Assembly (NCBI GenBank): GCA_016794465.1
Contig: JAEUKA010000090.1
Coordinates: 1-37,121 of the forward strand
DNA length: 37,121 bases
Reading direction: 5' to 3'
Source of the DNA: Myxococcales bacterium
GTDB lineage: Bacteria > Myxococcota_A > Polyangia > Palsa-1104 > JAEUJZ01
Shown here: positions 1 to 8,096 of the stretch, piece after piece
How the letters are laid out: each line of letters starts with the position of its first letter
How positions within the stretch are numbered: the first letter of the stretch is position 1
Position numbers and translations under genes: made by a program
The notes under the pieces: generated by a model
What the model saw: the letters and a program-made list of their open reading frames with translations, nothing else
What the model was told of the DNA's origin: nothing
The model's database searches: none

Positions 1-82
1 CCATCCCGAACTCGGTAGTTAAGACCTCCTGGGCCAATGGTACTGCACGGGACTCTGTGTGGGAGAGTAGGTCGCTGCCAGG
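1..82 (+). rRNA. rrf: 5S ribosomal RNA, 3' part
   Basis: The window opens inside a 5S rRNA. The stretch CCATCCCGAACTCGGTAGTT at the first base is the conserved loop B/C region, and GGGAGAGTAGGTCGCTGCCA at 61-80 is the conserved 3' segment, whose TGCCAGG closes helix I. About the first third of the gene lies outside the window. The mature 3' end is placed at about 80-83 by comparison with known 5S ends and is not exact. A strong terminator follows within 12 bases, as expected if 5S is the last gene of an rRNA operon. Confidence 0.96.
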
Positions 83-93
83 AATTCTTCTCT

Positions 94-131
94 AAAAGGC
101 CTAGAGCTTATCACTCTAGGCCTTTTTCTTT
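94..131 (+). terminator. Intrinsic terminator of the rRNA operon
   Basis: A 13-bp perfect stem (arms 94-106 and 114-126, core GGCCTAG/CTAGGCC) with a 7-base loop runs directly into a T-rich tail (TTTTTCTTTTTCT). It lies just after the 5S gene. A second copy of the right arm, CTAGGCC followed by seven Ts, occurs at 142-155 and could pair with the same left arm. Confidence 0.93.
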
Positions 132-212
132 TTCTCCGTTCCTAGGCCTTTTTTTGGCTGCTGCCGTTGTGGTTGCGTTTCCCTTTCGCAGGTTCTGCGT
201 TAGCATGGGCGA

Positions 213-800
213 ATGAGTCCTGTTCAATCATCGCCTGCTCGTGCTGCGCTTTGTCTCTCCACGAAGGAGTCGCTGCTACTGTGTGTTGATGTCCAAGAGC
301 GGCTTTGTGGGGCAATGCCGAAAGAAGCACTGTCCCGGCTGCTTCGGAATGCGGCGCGGCTGATCGAAGGGGCAAAGCTCCTTGGAGTTCCGATGCTAGT
401 GTCTGAGCAGTATCGACGTGGCTTGGGAACTACACATCCCGAGCTGCTTGCACTGCTTCCGACGGAGACACCGAATCTGGAGAAGCTTGAGTTTTCGGCC
501 TGGTCCGCTCCGGCGCTGGCTTCAGCCATTGCTAGCAGTGGCCGCTCGCAAATCGTGGTGATGGGCATGGAGACGCATATTTGCGTATATCAGACCGTCC
601 GCGATCTCTTGCATGTCGGGTACCGAGTTCATGTGCCACAGGACGCGGTGTGTTCACGCGACATGGAAAATGCTCGGGTGGGTCTGGCGCTCGCCGAGCG
701 TGCGGGGGCCGTGATCACGTCGACGGAGACGGTGCTATTTGACTGGCTGGAGCGCGCGGGTACGCCTGAGTTTAAGGCCATCTCGGCGCTGGTTCGCTAG
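213..800 (+). CDS. Isochorismatase-family cysteine hydrolase
   Basis: The protein has 195 residues, the usual size for a single-domain isochorismatase-like hydrolase of the YcaC type. The catalytic triad of the family is visible: Asp26 in LLLCVDVQER, Lys91 in NLEKLEFSAW and Cys124 in GMETHICVYQT. The order and spacing are normal, so an active amidohydrolase-type enzyme is likely, but the substrate cannot be read from the sequence. No signal peptide is visible, so it is probably cytoplasmic. The ATG at 213 is chosen because an ATG at 204 runs into a stop after three codons. No Shine-Dalgarno is visible; TAGCAT lies six bases before the start. The next gene on the same strand starts 53 bases downstream. 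Confidence 0.9.
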   Translation: MSPVQSSPARAALCLSTKESLLLCVDVQERLCGAMPKEALSRLLRNAARLIEGAKLLGVPMLVSEQYRRGLGTTHPELLALLPTETPNLEKLEFSAWSAPALASAIASSGRSQIVVMGMETHICVYQTVRDLLHVGYRVHVPQDAVCSRDMENARVGLALAERAGAVITSTETVLFDWLERAGTPEFKAISALVR

Positions 801-853
801 CTTAGGCAGCGGGCTGGCTATCGCGAGGTGCGACGCTGTGATAGTAATATTGC

Positions 854-1552
854 ATGCGCGGACGCTGCGGCTTGGTGGTTGCGCTTTGTGCGTCATTTCT
901 CTTCGCATGTGAGGGAAATGGCGAGGGCCAAGTGAGTGGGTCGCTCTTTTTACGCGGCTGCCCGTCGCTTGATCCGACGGATCGTTCGGCGACTGACGTT
1001 CCGATGCCACTTCCTGCTTTTGCCCTCAACCCCGGGTTTTTTTATGTGGAAGTGATTGTGGGCGTGCGGACAGGTCTAAACCCGGACCGGCGGACGGTGG
1101 ATCGGATGCTGCTGCGGATGCAGCGTGGGTCAAACAAGCTGGAGCGGGCCGACGGATTTGAGCTCCTCGTGCATGACACAGGCAAGCTGGAGCAGCTGCA
1201 AGAAGACTCGCTGCGGGCAGGGCTTCCGGGAGTGCCCATTGTGCCTCCTCCACTCGATCAGCTGACGGCGCCGCTGCCGAGTGCGCCGGATGATGCTGTT
1301 CGGGCGGGGCTGCTGCTTAACACATCGTGTCGGCATCCGCGTGCACAGCCGTCGCTGCGTGGTCATATTCGCTTCACCGAGCAGGGACATCGGGTTGGCG
1401 AGTACGTTGCCGGCGAGTTCGTGGTTGCTGTCGAGGATCTACGAGCGACGCGTGAGCAAGGGGCGCCGCCGCCAAGTCCCGATGTGGCCGGGGCACTGCA
1501 AGGCTGGTTTCGGATTCGCATCCAGGCGGGCCCAGCCTCGTCGGCGCAGTGA
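854..1552 (+). CDS. Predicted lipoprotein of unknown function
   Basis: A 232-residue protein with a lipoprotein-like signal: a short basic start, a hydrophobic core and a lipobox-like LFAC ending at Cys19, followed by a Gly-rich linker. The mature part has only two further cysteines and no motif that I recognise. It should be anchored to the envelope. The ATG at 854 lacks an obvious Shine-Dalgarno and is preceded by the AT-rich TAATAT only three bases upstream. It ends 42 bases before the convergent branching-enzyme gene. The exact start is uncertain; the reading frame and lipoprotein character are reasonably secure. Confidence 0.75.
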   Translation: MRGRCGLVVALCASFLFACEGNGEGQVSGSLFLRGCPSLDPTDRSATDVPMPLPAFALNPGFFYVEVIVGVRTGLNPDRRTVDRMLLRMQRGSNKLERADGFELLVHDTGKLEQLQEDSLRAGLPGVPIVPPPLDQLTAPLPSAPDDAVRAGLLLNTSCRHPRAQPSLRGHIRFTEQGHRVGEYVAGEFVVAVEDLRATREQGAPPPSPDVAGALQGWFRIRIQAGPASSAQ

Positions 1553-1594
1553 GACAAGCAGCAACGGACTCGACACGAGCGCTGTGGAGCCTCG

Positions 1595-3211
1595 CTAGAA
1601 CAGGCGCGGATCAAGGTGCGGGAAGAGGTTGTCGCGGGCTTCACACTCGGCCAGGAACGACTCGTCGATCGTCCCCGCCTCTAGCTCCGTAGCCAGCCGT
1701 CCGAACCGCTGCAGGTGACTGCGCACCCGCGACTCGGCATACGAGACGGCCGTCCCTGTCTTCATGATGAACGCCCAGTCCGAGGACTGCGAAAGCAGCA
1801 GCTCTCGACCCGCCTGGACCAGCGCCCGCGCGATCAGCGACGGCTCTGCCGACGACTGCGCGCCGTCTTCCTTGGGACCGAACTTGGCGACCAGCTCGTG
1901 CATCTTCGACTCGGCGTGGTGGATGTGGCGATAGATCCAGTCGTTGCTGCTATCGAGCCATACCGCCGAATAGCCGCCCTCACCCCACGACGACGGCGCC
2001 GGATCACAGACGGCATTGACGGTGTAGTCGGCTAGATATCCCGAGGCCGTCTGCAGCTGCACCGGACTGCCCGGCTGACTGCACAGGCGCAGCACCTCGG
2101 CAAGGAAAGTGGGCCCTTCAAACCACCAGTGTCCAAACAGCTCGGCATCGTACGGCGAGACGATGATTGGCCGACGATCGAGCCGCTGCGCCAGCCACGC
2201 CACCTGCGCTTGCCGCTTCTCCACGAAGTCACGGGCATGCTCGCGCGCTCGTAGCCGGGCGACCTCGGGCTCGTAGAGCGCCTTGTCCTGCAGATCGACA
2301 CGTGGTCCCGTCACCCGGTGGTACTTGTAGCCGGTGTGGACGCGAATCCCGTCGGGATGAATGTACGGAGCAATCTCGCTAAGCGGGCGATCAAAGCCGA
2401 TGTCGCGATAAAAGTCGCGATAGACGCCGTCGGCAGGATAGCCCTCCGTCGAGGACCAGACCTGTTTGGACGACATCAGATCACGCCCAAACGCGGCCAC
2501 CCCGGCGCGCGTAAAGATCGGCGCATGCAGCCCGAGCGGTGGACGCGGCCGCGCATAGGTCAGCCCGTGTGCATCGAGGAAAAAGAAGCGCAGATCCAGC
2601 TCTGCCAGCAGCTGATCGAGCCCATCGACATACCCACACTCGGGCAGCCAGATTCCGCGCGGATAGCGACCAAAACACTCCCGATAGTGACGGACCGCGA
2701 TCAAAAGCTGGGCACGACGGGCAGATGGCTCGCGCAGCACCGGCAGGTAGGCGTGGGTCGCACAGGTGGTGATGATCTCGACCGCGCCGCGCTCTTGCAG
2801 CTGGGCGTACGCCGCGACGATGTCACCCTCGATTGCCAGGTAGTGAGCCCGCAGCTCGGTAAAGCGAGCCAGATAAAAGCGCGCCAGCTCTGCCTGCGCC
2901 GGGCTGTCCTTGGCCCGCGTCAGCTCGTCTTCGCCGAGGCGGAGCAGCCGATCGAGATAGGCCCGATACCGCTCGCCGAGCAGCTTGTCGCGCAGCATCG
3001 AACACAGCGTCGGCGACAGCGACAGCGTCAGGCGCGGACTCGCCCCTCCGTCGAGCAGCTTGTGTAGCTCCAACAAAAGTGGCAGGTAGGTGGCGGTAAT
3101 CGCCTCGTAGAGCCAGTTTTCTTCCAGGTGGTACGGATTTTCGGGGTGACGCACATACGGCAGGTGCGCGTGCAGAAGCAGGAGGAGATCACCCCGAGCG
3201 CTCGCAGACAT
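1595..3211 (-). CDS. GH57 1,4-alpha-glucan branching enzyme
   Basis: The 538-residue protein is a GH57 enzyme with the DUF1957 C-terminal helical domain, the architecture of prokaryotic glycogen branching enzymes. It starts with the family signature LLLLLHAHLPYVRHPE (residues 9-24). The nucleophile is Glu191 in GIWLPECGYVDG and the acid/base is Asp355 in IVSPYDAELFGHWWFEGP, close to their positions in characterised GH57 branching enzymes. It should transfer alpha-1,4 chains to alpha-1,6 branch points in glycogen in the cytoplasm. The start at 3211 (MSASARGD) is chosen because it opens the GH57 domain and overlaps the stop of the upstream gene as TGATG, so the two are probably translationally coupled. 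The frame stays open upstream, but that part has no GH57 similarity and overlaps the neighbouring gene. Confidence 0.94.
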   Translation of the reverse strand: MSASARGDLLLLLHAHLPYVRHPENPYHLEENWLYEAITATYLPLLLELHKLLDGGASPRLTLSLSPTLCSMLRDKLLGERYRAYLDRLLRLGEDELTRAKDSPAQAELARFYLARFTELRAHYLAIEGDIVAAYAQLQERGAVEIITTCATHAYLPVLREPSARRAQLLIAVRHYRECFGRYPRGIWLPECGYVDGLDQLLAELDLRFFFLDAHGLTYARPRPPLGLHAPIFTRAGVAAFGRDLMSSKQVWSSTEGYPADGVYRDFYRDIGFDRPLSEIAPYIHPDGIRVHTGYKYHRVTGPRVDLQDKALYEPEVARLRAREHARDFVEKRQAQVAWLAQRLDRRPIIVSPYDAELFGHWWFEGPTFLAEVLRLCSQPGSPVQLQTASGYLADYTVNAVCDPAPSSWGEGGYSAVWLDSSNDWIYRHIHHAESKMHELVAKFGPKEDGAQSSAEPSLIARALVQAGRELLLSQSSDWAFIMKTGTAVSYAESRVRSHLQRFGRLATELEAGTIDESFLAECEARDNLFPHLDPRLF

Positions 3212-3999
3212 CACAGGCCTCCGCTTTTCCCCGGTGGATGACTGCTGCTGGTCGGCCCCCCGCCGCTCGGTGCATCGACAATCCACTCGGCTTCTTCGAC
3301 GGGCAGCTGACTGGCCGTCGGTGTGCTCCCGGTACGCCAGGGTAGCACCCGCTCCTGGTGCGGAAGCTCCGGTCGCGACAGCACGATGTGTTCGCGCTGC
3401 TTGCCATCGCCGGCAACCGGCTGGACGTGGGCCCACTCGACCGCAGTCTCCGTCGACGGCTGGGTGGGTGGCAGGCGCAGCGGCTGGGACTGAGCGATCG
3501 GCGAAAACAAGCCCTCGGCAGTCAGAAGCCCGACGGCGGCCCGAAGCTGCGCCCCGGCCCGTGGCGACTCCAGATACTTTTTGCCGTGTCGCTGATGGAG
3601 GTGCAGATCGCGAATCTCCCGATGCTCGCGTCCGGCACCGCTTGTCGCTGGAGTGGTCACAAAGATTCGCAGCACCAGCTTTCCGTCCGACTCGCCCAGC
3701 CCGAGTTGCCGCTGCGCTTCCGCGAGTCCAGCGTCGGTCACTTCCCAATAGATGAAGTACCAGTGCGGATCTTTGGACAGGATCTCGACCTCGTCACGGC
3801 CGTACGTCTCGGGGAGATCGTCATCACTCGGACGCTCATGGCCACCACCCGGCTTGCGTCTCGGTCTGGCTTCTTGCGCGGCTTTGTCGACGGAGCCATG
3901 GCCATCTTGTGGTGGGCGAATCACCGCCGACGACGAGATCGCACCCTCCCCACTGAGGGTGGGCAAGCCATTTGCTTCCGTGTCTTTGGTAAACCCCAT
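3211..3999 (-). CDS. DUF4912-domain protein
   Basis: The protein has 262 residues. Its middle holds a DUF4912 domain, recognised from LPETYGRDEVEILSKDPHWY and the following FIYWEVTDAGL, then strands ending LVLRIFV. The N-terminal ~60 residues are polar and probably disordered, and the last ~80 are Pro/Gly/Ser-rich. No catalytic residues or signal peptide are visible. DUF4912 genes often sit beside GH57 branching enzymes, and here the stop overlaps the start of that enzyme as TGATG, which suggests a partner role in glycogen metabolism, for example carbohydrate binding or enzyme recruitment (inference). GGAG six bases before the ATG at 3999 supports the start. Confidence 0.85.
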   Translation of the reverse strand: MGFTKDTEANGLPTLSGEGAISSSAVIRPPQDGHGSVDKAAQEARPRRKPGGGHERPSDDDLPETYGRDEVEILSKDPHWYFIYWEVTDAGLAEAQRQLGLGESDGKLVLRIFVTTPATSGAGREHREIRDLHLHQRHGKKYLESPRAGAQLRAAVGLLTAEGLFSPIAQSQPLRLPPTQPSTETAVEWAHVQPVAGDGKQREHIVLSRPELPHQERVLPWRTGSTPTASQLPVEEAEWIVDAPSGGGPTSSSHPPGKSGGL

Positions 4000-4040
4000 C
4001 GCAACTCCATTCCCGTCGCTGACCGCTGTTGCACCCGGCC

Positions 4041-5069
4041 TTAGCGTCGGTCCAAAGTAAGCTGTCTGACGGTGGCGATATCGCTTCGGATCTGCGTAAC
4101 CAACTCCACCACCGACGGAAATTTCCGTTCGTCACGCAGCCGGGCCACAAAGCAGAGCCGCAGCTCGCGATCGTACAGCGAGGGCAGCTCGACTCCATCG
4201 GCAACCAAGAGATGCGCTTCAACAGACAGCGGAGGATCGCTTGCTGCAGCTTCCGACGGGCCCTGGAATGTTGGATTATATCCGACGTTCACAGCGGCCG
4301 GGTGACGCGCCTCCACGCCACGAATTCCCGACGAAGGAACGGTTGCAGACTCTGCCAAGAGCTCCGCCCACGCTGCATAGACGCCGGGACGAAGCTTGAT
4401 CTCGCTGTGGCAGCGCAGGTTTGCCGTCGGAACCTGGATGGTGCGGCCGCGACCGGCGCCGTGTACGACTGTGCCCTCTAGCTCTGCCGGACGCCCGAGT
4501 AGCAGCTTCGCCCGATCCAGATCGCCCTCGGCCAGTGCCCGTCGGATCAGTGTCGATGAGCACGTCACTTGCTCGCCACTCGGTGTGGTCACTGCCACCG
4601 CTGAAAGCACCGTCACCACAGCTCCAGTTTCGGCCAGCAGCCGAGAGAGCAGTGTCCCATCGCCGGCTCGACCCCGCCCGAAGCGAAAGTCATGACCGAC
4701 GCACACCGCCCGCAGCCGAGGTCCAGCCAGGATGATGCGCTCGACAAACTCTGTCGCGGACAGCTGGGCAAAGGCGGCGTCAAAGGGCTGCTCGACCACC
4801 ACGTCCGCTCCCGACTGAAGCAGCAGCTCTCGCTTGCGTGCCGGGGACAGGATGAGTGCCGGCGCATTTTGCGGCGCCAGTACTTTGGCCGGGTGCGGCG
4901 CAAAGGTCATCACGATGACCGTACCGGCGGATGTAGCGTGTCGGCGCGCCTCGGCAATCAGCGCTTGGTGCCCACGATGAACGCCGTCGAAGTTTCCAAT
5001 GACCAGAGCGCAGGACTCTGACTGCGAGACAGAAAGCGCGAACTTCTCGTAGCTGGCAAAGACAGGCAT
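4041..5069 (-). CDS. ribF: Bifunctional riboflavin kinase / FAD synthetase
   Basis: The 342-residue product makes FMN from riboflavin and then FAD. The N-terminal adenylyltransferase domain shows GNFDGVHRGHQ (residues 25-35), GHDFRFGRGRAGD and the SSTLIR motif; the C-terminal flavokinase domain shows GRGRTIQVPTANL, with the PTAN nucleotide/flavin-binding motif, and VNVGYNPTF. Both halves look complete and the length is slightly above the usual 310-320. The start at 5069 (MPVFASYEKF) fits the family; the frame remains open upstream but that segment is not conserved and lacks an adjacent ribosome site. No FMN riboswitch is seen upstream. It ends 41 bases before the DUF4912 gene on the same strand. 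Confidence 0.95.
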   Translation of the reverse strand: MPVFASYEKFALSVSQSESCALVIGNFDGVHRGHQALIAEARRHATSAGTVIVMTFAPHPAKVLAPQNAPALILSPARKRELLLQSGADVVVEQPFDAAFAQLSATEFVERIILAGPRLRAVCVGHDFRFGRGRAGDGTLLSRLLAETGAVVTVLSAVAVTTPSGEQVTCSSTLIRRALAEGDLDRAKLLLGRPAELEGTVVHGAGRGRTIQVPTANLRCHSEIKLRPGVYAAWAELLAESATVPSSGIRGVEARHPAAVNVGYNPTFQGPSEAAASDPPLSVEAHLLVADGVELPSLYDRELRLCFVARLRDERKFPSVVELVTQIRSDIATVRQLTLDRR

Positions 5070-5163
5070 GGTATCCGAGCGGAAGAAGGCACCGCCGGGC
5101 GGGCGGTATAGCGCGGAGCGGCAGCGATGTCTAGGAGCGAGTGGCGGGAGCCAGTCCGTCCGC

Positions 5164-6540
5164 TTAGGCCGCAGCCTTGCGCTTCTTCTTTTGATAGAGG
5201 AAGTAGCCGCCGACGCCCATGCCGACAAACACCAGCGTCAGCAAGATCGGACTGTGCGCGATGATCGACAAGATGATCGTCACCAGCGACAGCACCAGCG
5301 CAATCGGGAACATCACCACGCTCACCAAGAAGCGACCCGCCGAGCCCAGGAACGGAATGATGTCGAGCAGCGTGTTGATCGGCCCAAAGAACATAATCAG
5401 GCCGAACCACATCATCAGGAAGCCCACCACCCGCAGCACCCAGCCGACCGTCTTGTGCTCGGTAGCCAGCGCCTGAATCGCTTCCTCACGCGTGCCCGGC
5501 AGCGCTCGGTACAGCGAGGTTTCCTTGTCCTTGTACGCCCGCACCCCACCGCCATCGAGCTGTCCGAACAAGGTCACCTTGGCACCGGGCCGCAGCGCCG
5601 AAAAGCTGATGCGCACATCGCCTACTTCCGGCTGGCTGAGCGTGCCCGAGCCTCGGAACAGGAACTTGTCATCGACGAGGACATAGCCTTGCGGCTTGCG
5701 GGTGGCAATCGCGTCGGCCTTGCGCTCGGCCTTGCCAACATCGACGGCAGCTGGGCGTGGCTTCTTGATCGTGCGACCCTTGCGCTTCTTCTTTTTGGCC
5801 TTCTTCGCGTCGTCGCCGGCGTCCTCAGCCTTGTCATCCGCTGCCTTGACTGCGTCGCCTTCCGGCTTTGCCGCCTCGCCGTCAACCTTGGCATCTGTTG
5901 CTGCTGCGCCGTCTTCGGCCTTGGCTCCATCCGCCTTGGCCTCGTCGCCGCTGGCTTTGACCAGATCGGCAGTCAGCTTGAGCGGCTCGGCACTTGGCAG
6001 GCTCGCTTCCTGCGGATCAAACGGATACGGCCCGACCGACGCTTTCTGCGCAAAGAAGCTCGCGTCTTGGATCGGCAGCGGAATGTTTTCGTGGCCCTTG
6101 GGATTCTCCATCTCCGTCGGCAGCTTCGGCTTGCCAGTCCAGCCCTTGCTGTAGCTGACGGTGCGCTTCTCGACCTTTTTGCCGCCGGTCTTTTTTTCCG
6201 TCGATGTCTCGATTTTTTCGATCCAGCCGTACATCTCGACGTTGCGGAACAGGCGCAGGTAATTGCCGGGCTTGAGCAGCTCGGGATCGCCAACCTGCTC
6301 CTCGGTCTTGAGCTCGCCCGTCACCGATACGAACTTGCCGTTTAGTCCGCTGTCGACGCTGGCCGGATTGGCCACCACCGACTTTTTGGCGACCTCCGAG
6401 AGGTCGACGCGGCCCTCGTTCATCCACAGGACGACAAACGAGACGACAAATAACAGGCCACCAACCGCGACTCCCTTGATGGAATCGACAAGGTTCGTGC
6501 CCAACCCCTTCTCTTCTACCGACGTGAACTGATCAGACAT
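5164..6540 (-). CDS. TMEM43-family membrane protein with Ala/Lys-rich insert
   Basis: The 458-residue protein matches the TMEM43 (LUMA) family found in bacteria and eukaryotes: one N-terminal membrane segment (about 23-40), a large soluble part, and a cluster of membrane segments in the last 100 residues ending in a basic tail (QKKKRKAAA). Family signatures I recognise are FVVLWMNEGR after TM1, the ELK..EQVGDPELL region, YLRLFRNVEMYGW, and GPYPFDPQ. Residues about 191-283 are a low-complexity Ala/Asp/Lys/Glu stretch. The molecular function of bacterial members is not established to my knowledge. The start at 6540 (MSDQFTSV) has AGGA close upstream. It is the first gene of the leftward group TMEM43-ribF-DUF4912-GH57, though gaps of 94 and 41 bases leave co-transcription open. 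Confidence 0.88.
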   Translation of the reverse strand: MSDQFTSVEEKGLGTNLVDSIKGVAVGGLLFVVSFVVLWMNEGRVDLSEVAKKSVVANPASVDSGLNGKFVSVTGELKTEEQVGDPELLKPGNYLRLFRNVEMYGWIEKIETSTEKKTGGKKVEKRTVSYSKGWTGKPKLPTEMENPKGHENIPLPIQDASFFAQKASVGPYPFDPQEASLPSAEPLKLTADLVKASGDEAKADGAKAEDGAAATDAKVDGEAAKPEGDAVKAADDKAEDAGDDAKKAKKKKRKGRTIKKPRPAAVDVGKAERKADAIATRKPQGYVLVDDKFLFRGSGTLSQPEVGDVRISFSALRPGAKVTLFGQLDGGGVRAYKDKETSLYRALPGTREEAIQALATEHKTVGWVLRVVGFLMMWFGLIMFFGPINTLLDIIPFLGSAGRFLVSVVMFPIALVLSLVTIILSIIAHSPILLTLVFVGMGVGGYFLYQKKKRKAAA

Positions 6541-6736
6541 CTGGTCCTCGATTGCGCAAGAATGAGAAAGCCCCCGCCCCGCAACGCCCCCCAAAAAACC
6601 AAGACGGTTCAACGTATCACAGCCGCAGGTCGCGCCTCAACTGCCGTAACGCGAGGTTCCTGCAGCCCCGTACCAAGTTTCTATTCGCTATGTTATTGTA
6701 AGAACAGGCAACATTTTTTATTGGAAAGGTCCCCCC

Positions 6737-6976
6737 ATGTTGCACCGAACCACCGGCCGTAAACATCCGATCCTCCGCCGCGAAGTCATGTGTCATCCCG
6801 CAGCGGCAGGTAGTGAGCTGGGACCGATGCCGCTCTACCTGGATCTGCCGCTTCCCGAGTCGAACCACCAAGCGTTGGTCCGCCATTCCACTGGTAATGA
6901 AAAATACGCAGAAAAACCGTCTGGATCGTGCGTGATCGTCATCAACATCGGTGGCGAGGACGACGCCGAAACCTAA
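6737..6976 (+). CDS. Small hypothetical protein (79 aa)
   Basis: A 79-residue frame lies alone between the divergent TMEM43 gene and the convergent coaE gene. Evidence for it: a purine-rich GGAAAGG ahead of the ATG, an unusually AT-rich stretch (about 6676-6725) that could hold a promoter, and a stop 24 bases before the end of coaE. The protein has a basic N-terminus, a Pro-rich middle (PMPLYLDLPLPE) and a hydrophobic then acidic end (SCVIVINIGGEDDAET). No signal peptide, membrane segment or family is recognised. An overlapping frame on the other strand (6617-6886) has no better support. Confidence 0.5.
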   Translation: MLHRTTGRKHPILRREVMCHPAAAGSELGPMPLYLDLPLPESNHQALVRHSTGNEKYAEKPSGSCVIVINIGGEDDAET

Positions 6977-7000
6977 GCCTCGCCAGGCAGTCCACGTGAA

Positions 7001-7654
7001 CTAACCGGGCTTTTGGGCAGCCGGCAGTCGACCGGCGGACAGCTCTCGCCACAACAATAGAAGCTGCTCCCGCGCGGACTCTGGACTGCCCTGGTTGTCG
7101 ATGATCCAGGTGGCAGCGGCGCGACGGGCCTCACGCGAAACCTGCGAGCGAATCCGGGCTTGGGCTTCTGCCTCGGACAGACCGCCTCGGCTGACCGCCC
7201 GCTGCAGCTGCAGTGGCTCGGGAATATCGACGACAAGCAGCCCATCCATCCCTTGATAGATGTTGTTCTCGATGAGCAGCGCCGCCTCGTAGACGATCAC
7301 CGCCGCCCCTTGTGCCATCGCCTGCTGCATCCGACGCGCGCTCTCGGCGGCAATCTCGGGATGAGTGATCTGGTTCAAGGTGCGGCGAGCGTCTTCGTCT
7401 GAAAACACCCGTGCAGCGAGCTTTTTGCGGTCAAGCGGTGGCTCGCTTCCAGCAGGAAAGTCACCATCTGCCAGGATCGCTGAACCAAAGGCAGCGACGA
7501 GCTTGCGATACGCTGACTGACCAGGCTGGACGACCGCTCTGGCAACCTCGTCGGCGTCTACGACGGTTGCTCCAAGCTCACGCAGCAGCTTGCCGATCGT
7601 ACTTTTTCCTGACGCAATTCCCCCTGTGAGTCCGACGACGAGAGGTCGGTTCAT
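7001..7654 (-). CDS. coaE: Dephospho-CoA kinase
   Basis: The 217-residue enzyme phosphorylates dephospho-CoA, the last step of coenzyme A synthesis, in the cytoplasm. The P-loop GLTGGIASGKST spans residues 8-19, followed by the conserved DADEVAR and later THPEI and YEAALLIE motifs of the CoaE lid and substrate-binding regions. The C-terminus carries the usual ATWIIDNQGS. Length is typical (about 200-215). The start at 7654 (MNRPLVVGLTGG) puts the P-loop at the normal position; the frame is open further upstream but overlaps the preceding lipoprotein gene. That gene stops seven bases before this start, so the two are probably co-transcribed. Confidence 0.95.
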   Translation of the reverse strand: MNRPLVVGLTGGIASGKSTIGKLLRELGATVVDADEVARAVVQPGQSAYRKLVAAFGSAILADGDFPAGSEPPLDRKKLAARVFSDEDARRTLNQITHPEIAAESARRMQQAMAQGAAVIVYEAALLIENNIYQGMDGLLVVDIPEPLQLQRAVSRGGLSEAEAQARIRSQVSREARRAAATWIIDNQGSPESAREQLLLLWRELSAGRLPAAQKPG

Positions 7655-7661
7655 CACCGGC

Positions 7662-8063
7662 TCACAACATGCAGCCCGGTGGAGGCGTATCGACGCAAGG
7701 AGTCGGTACGCAGCCCCACTGCTGGGTGCCCTTGTCCATCGTACACTTGGCACCGTCGCCACAGGTGTTGGTGCCAGCGTCGGGACGACACTCTTGGGTG
7801 CAGAAGTAGGTCGGACGGTTGGGATCGGGGAGTAGCTGCGAACAGATCGTCGCAAAGCTGTTGGTGCGACACTCGGCCCCGGCTTGGCTGGAACAGTACT
7901 TGCCTACTCCGAGGCTGTTGCCGGGATCGCCAGGCTTGCCGCAGCAGCTGCGGAAGGCCATATCGCCGGCCCCCATCGCCGGGTCTTCTTTGTTACAGGC
8001 ACCGATGGTGAAGAGGACCAGGCTGAGGCCAAGGACGAGGAGTGAGGATCGATCGTGTTTCAT
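7662..8063 (-). CDS. Cysteine-rich lipoprotein
   Basis: A 133-residue protein with a lipoprotein signal: basic start (MKHDR), hydrophobic core and lipobox TIGAC with Cys23 as lipidation site. The mature part carries twelve more cysteines, several in CxxxC or Cys-Cys patterns (RSCCGKP, YFCTQECRP, NTCGDGAKC), spread evenly to the C-terminus. The even number suggests six disulfides in a small extracytoplasmic module; this resembles short Cys-rich repeats in myxobacterial surface proteins, but I cannot assign a family. It lies between ndk (33 bases upstream) and coaE (seven bases downstream) on the same strand, with no obvious functional link to either. Confidence 0.8.
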   Translation of the reverse strand: MKHDRSSLLVLGLSLVLFTIGACNKEDPAMGAGDMAFRSCCGKPGDPGNSLGVGKYCSSQAGAECRTNSFATICSQLLPDPNRPTYFCTQECRPDAGTNTCGDGAKCTMDKGTQQWGCVPTPCVDTPPPGCML

Positions 8064-8096
8064 GGCTCGCGGAGCGTATCAACGCGAGCCCATCTG

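Noticed and set aside
5070..5163. FMN riboswitch upstream of ribF
   Set aside because: The 94-base gap is too short and lacks the conserved RFN element segments.
4958..5410. 150-codon minus frame across the ribF start and TMEM43 end
   Set aside because: It overlaps two well-supported genes in another frame and has no features.
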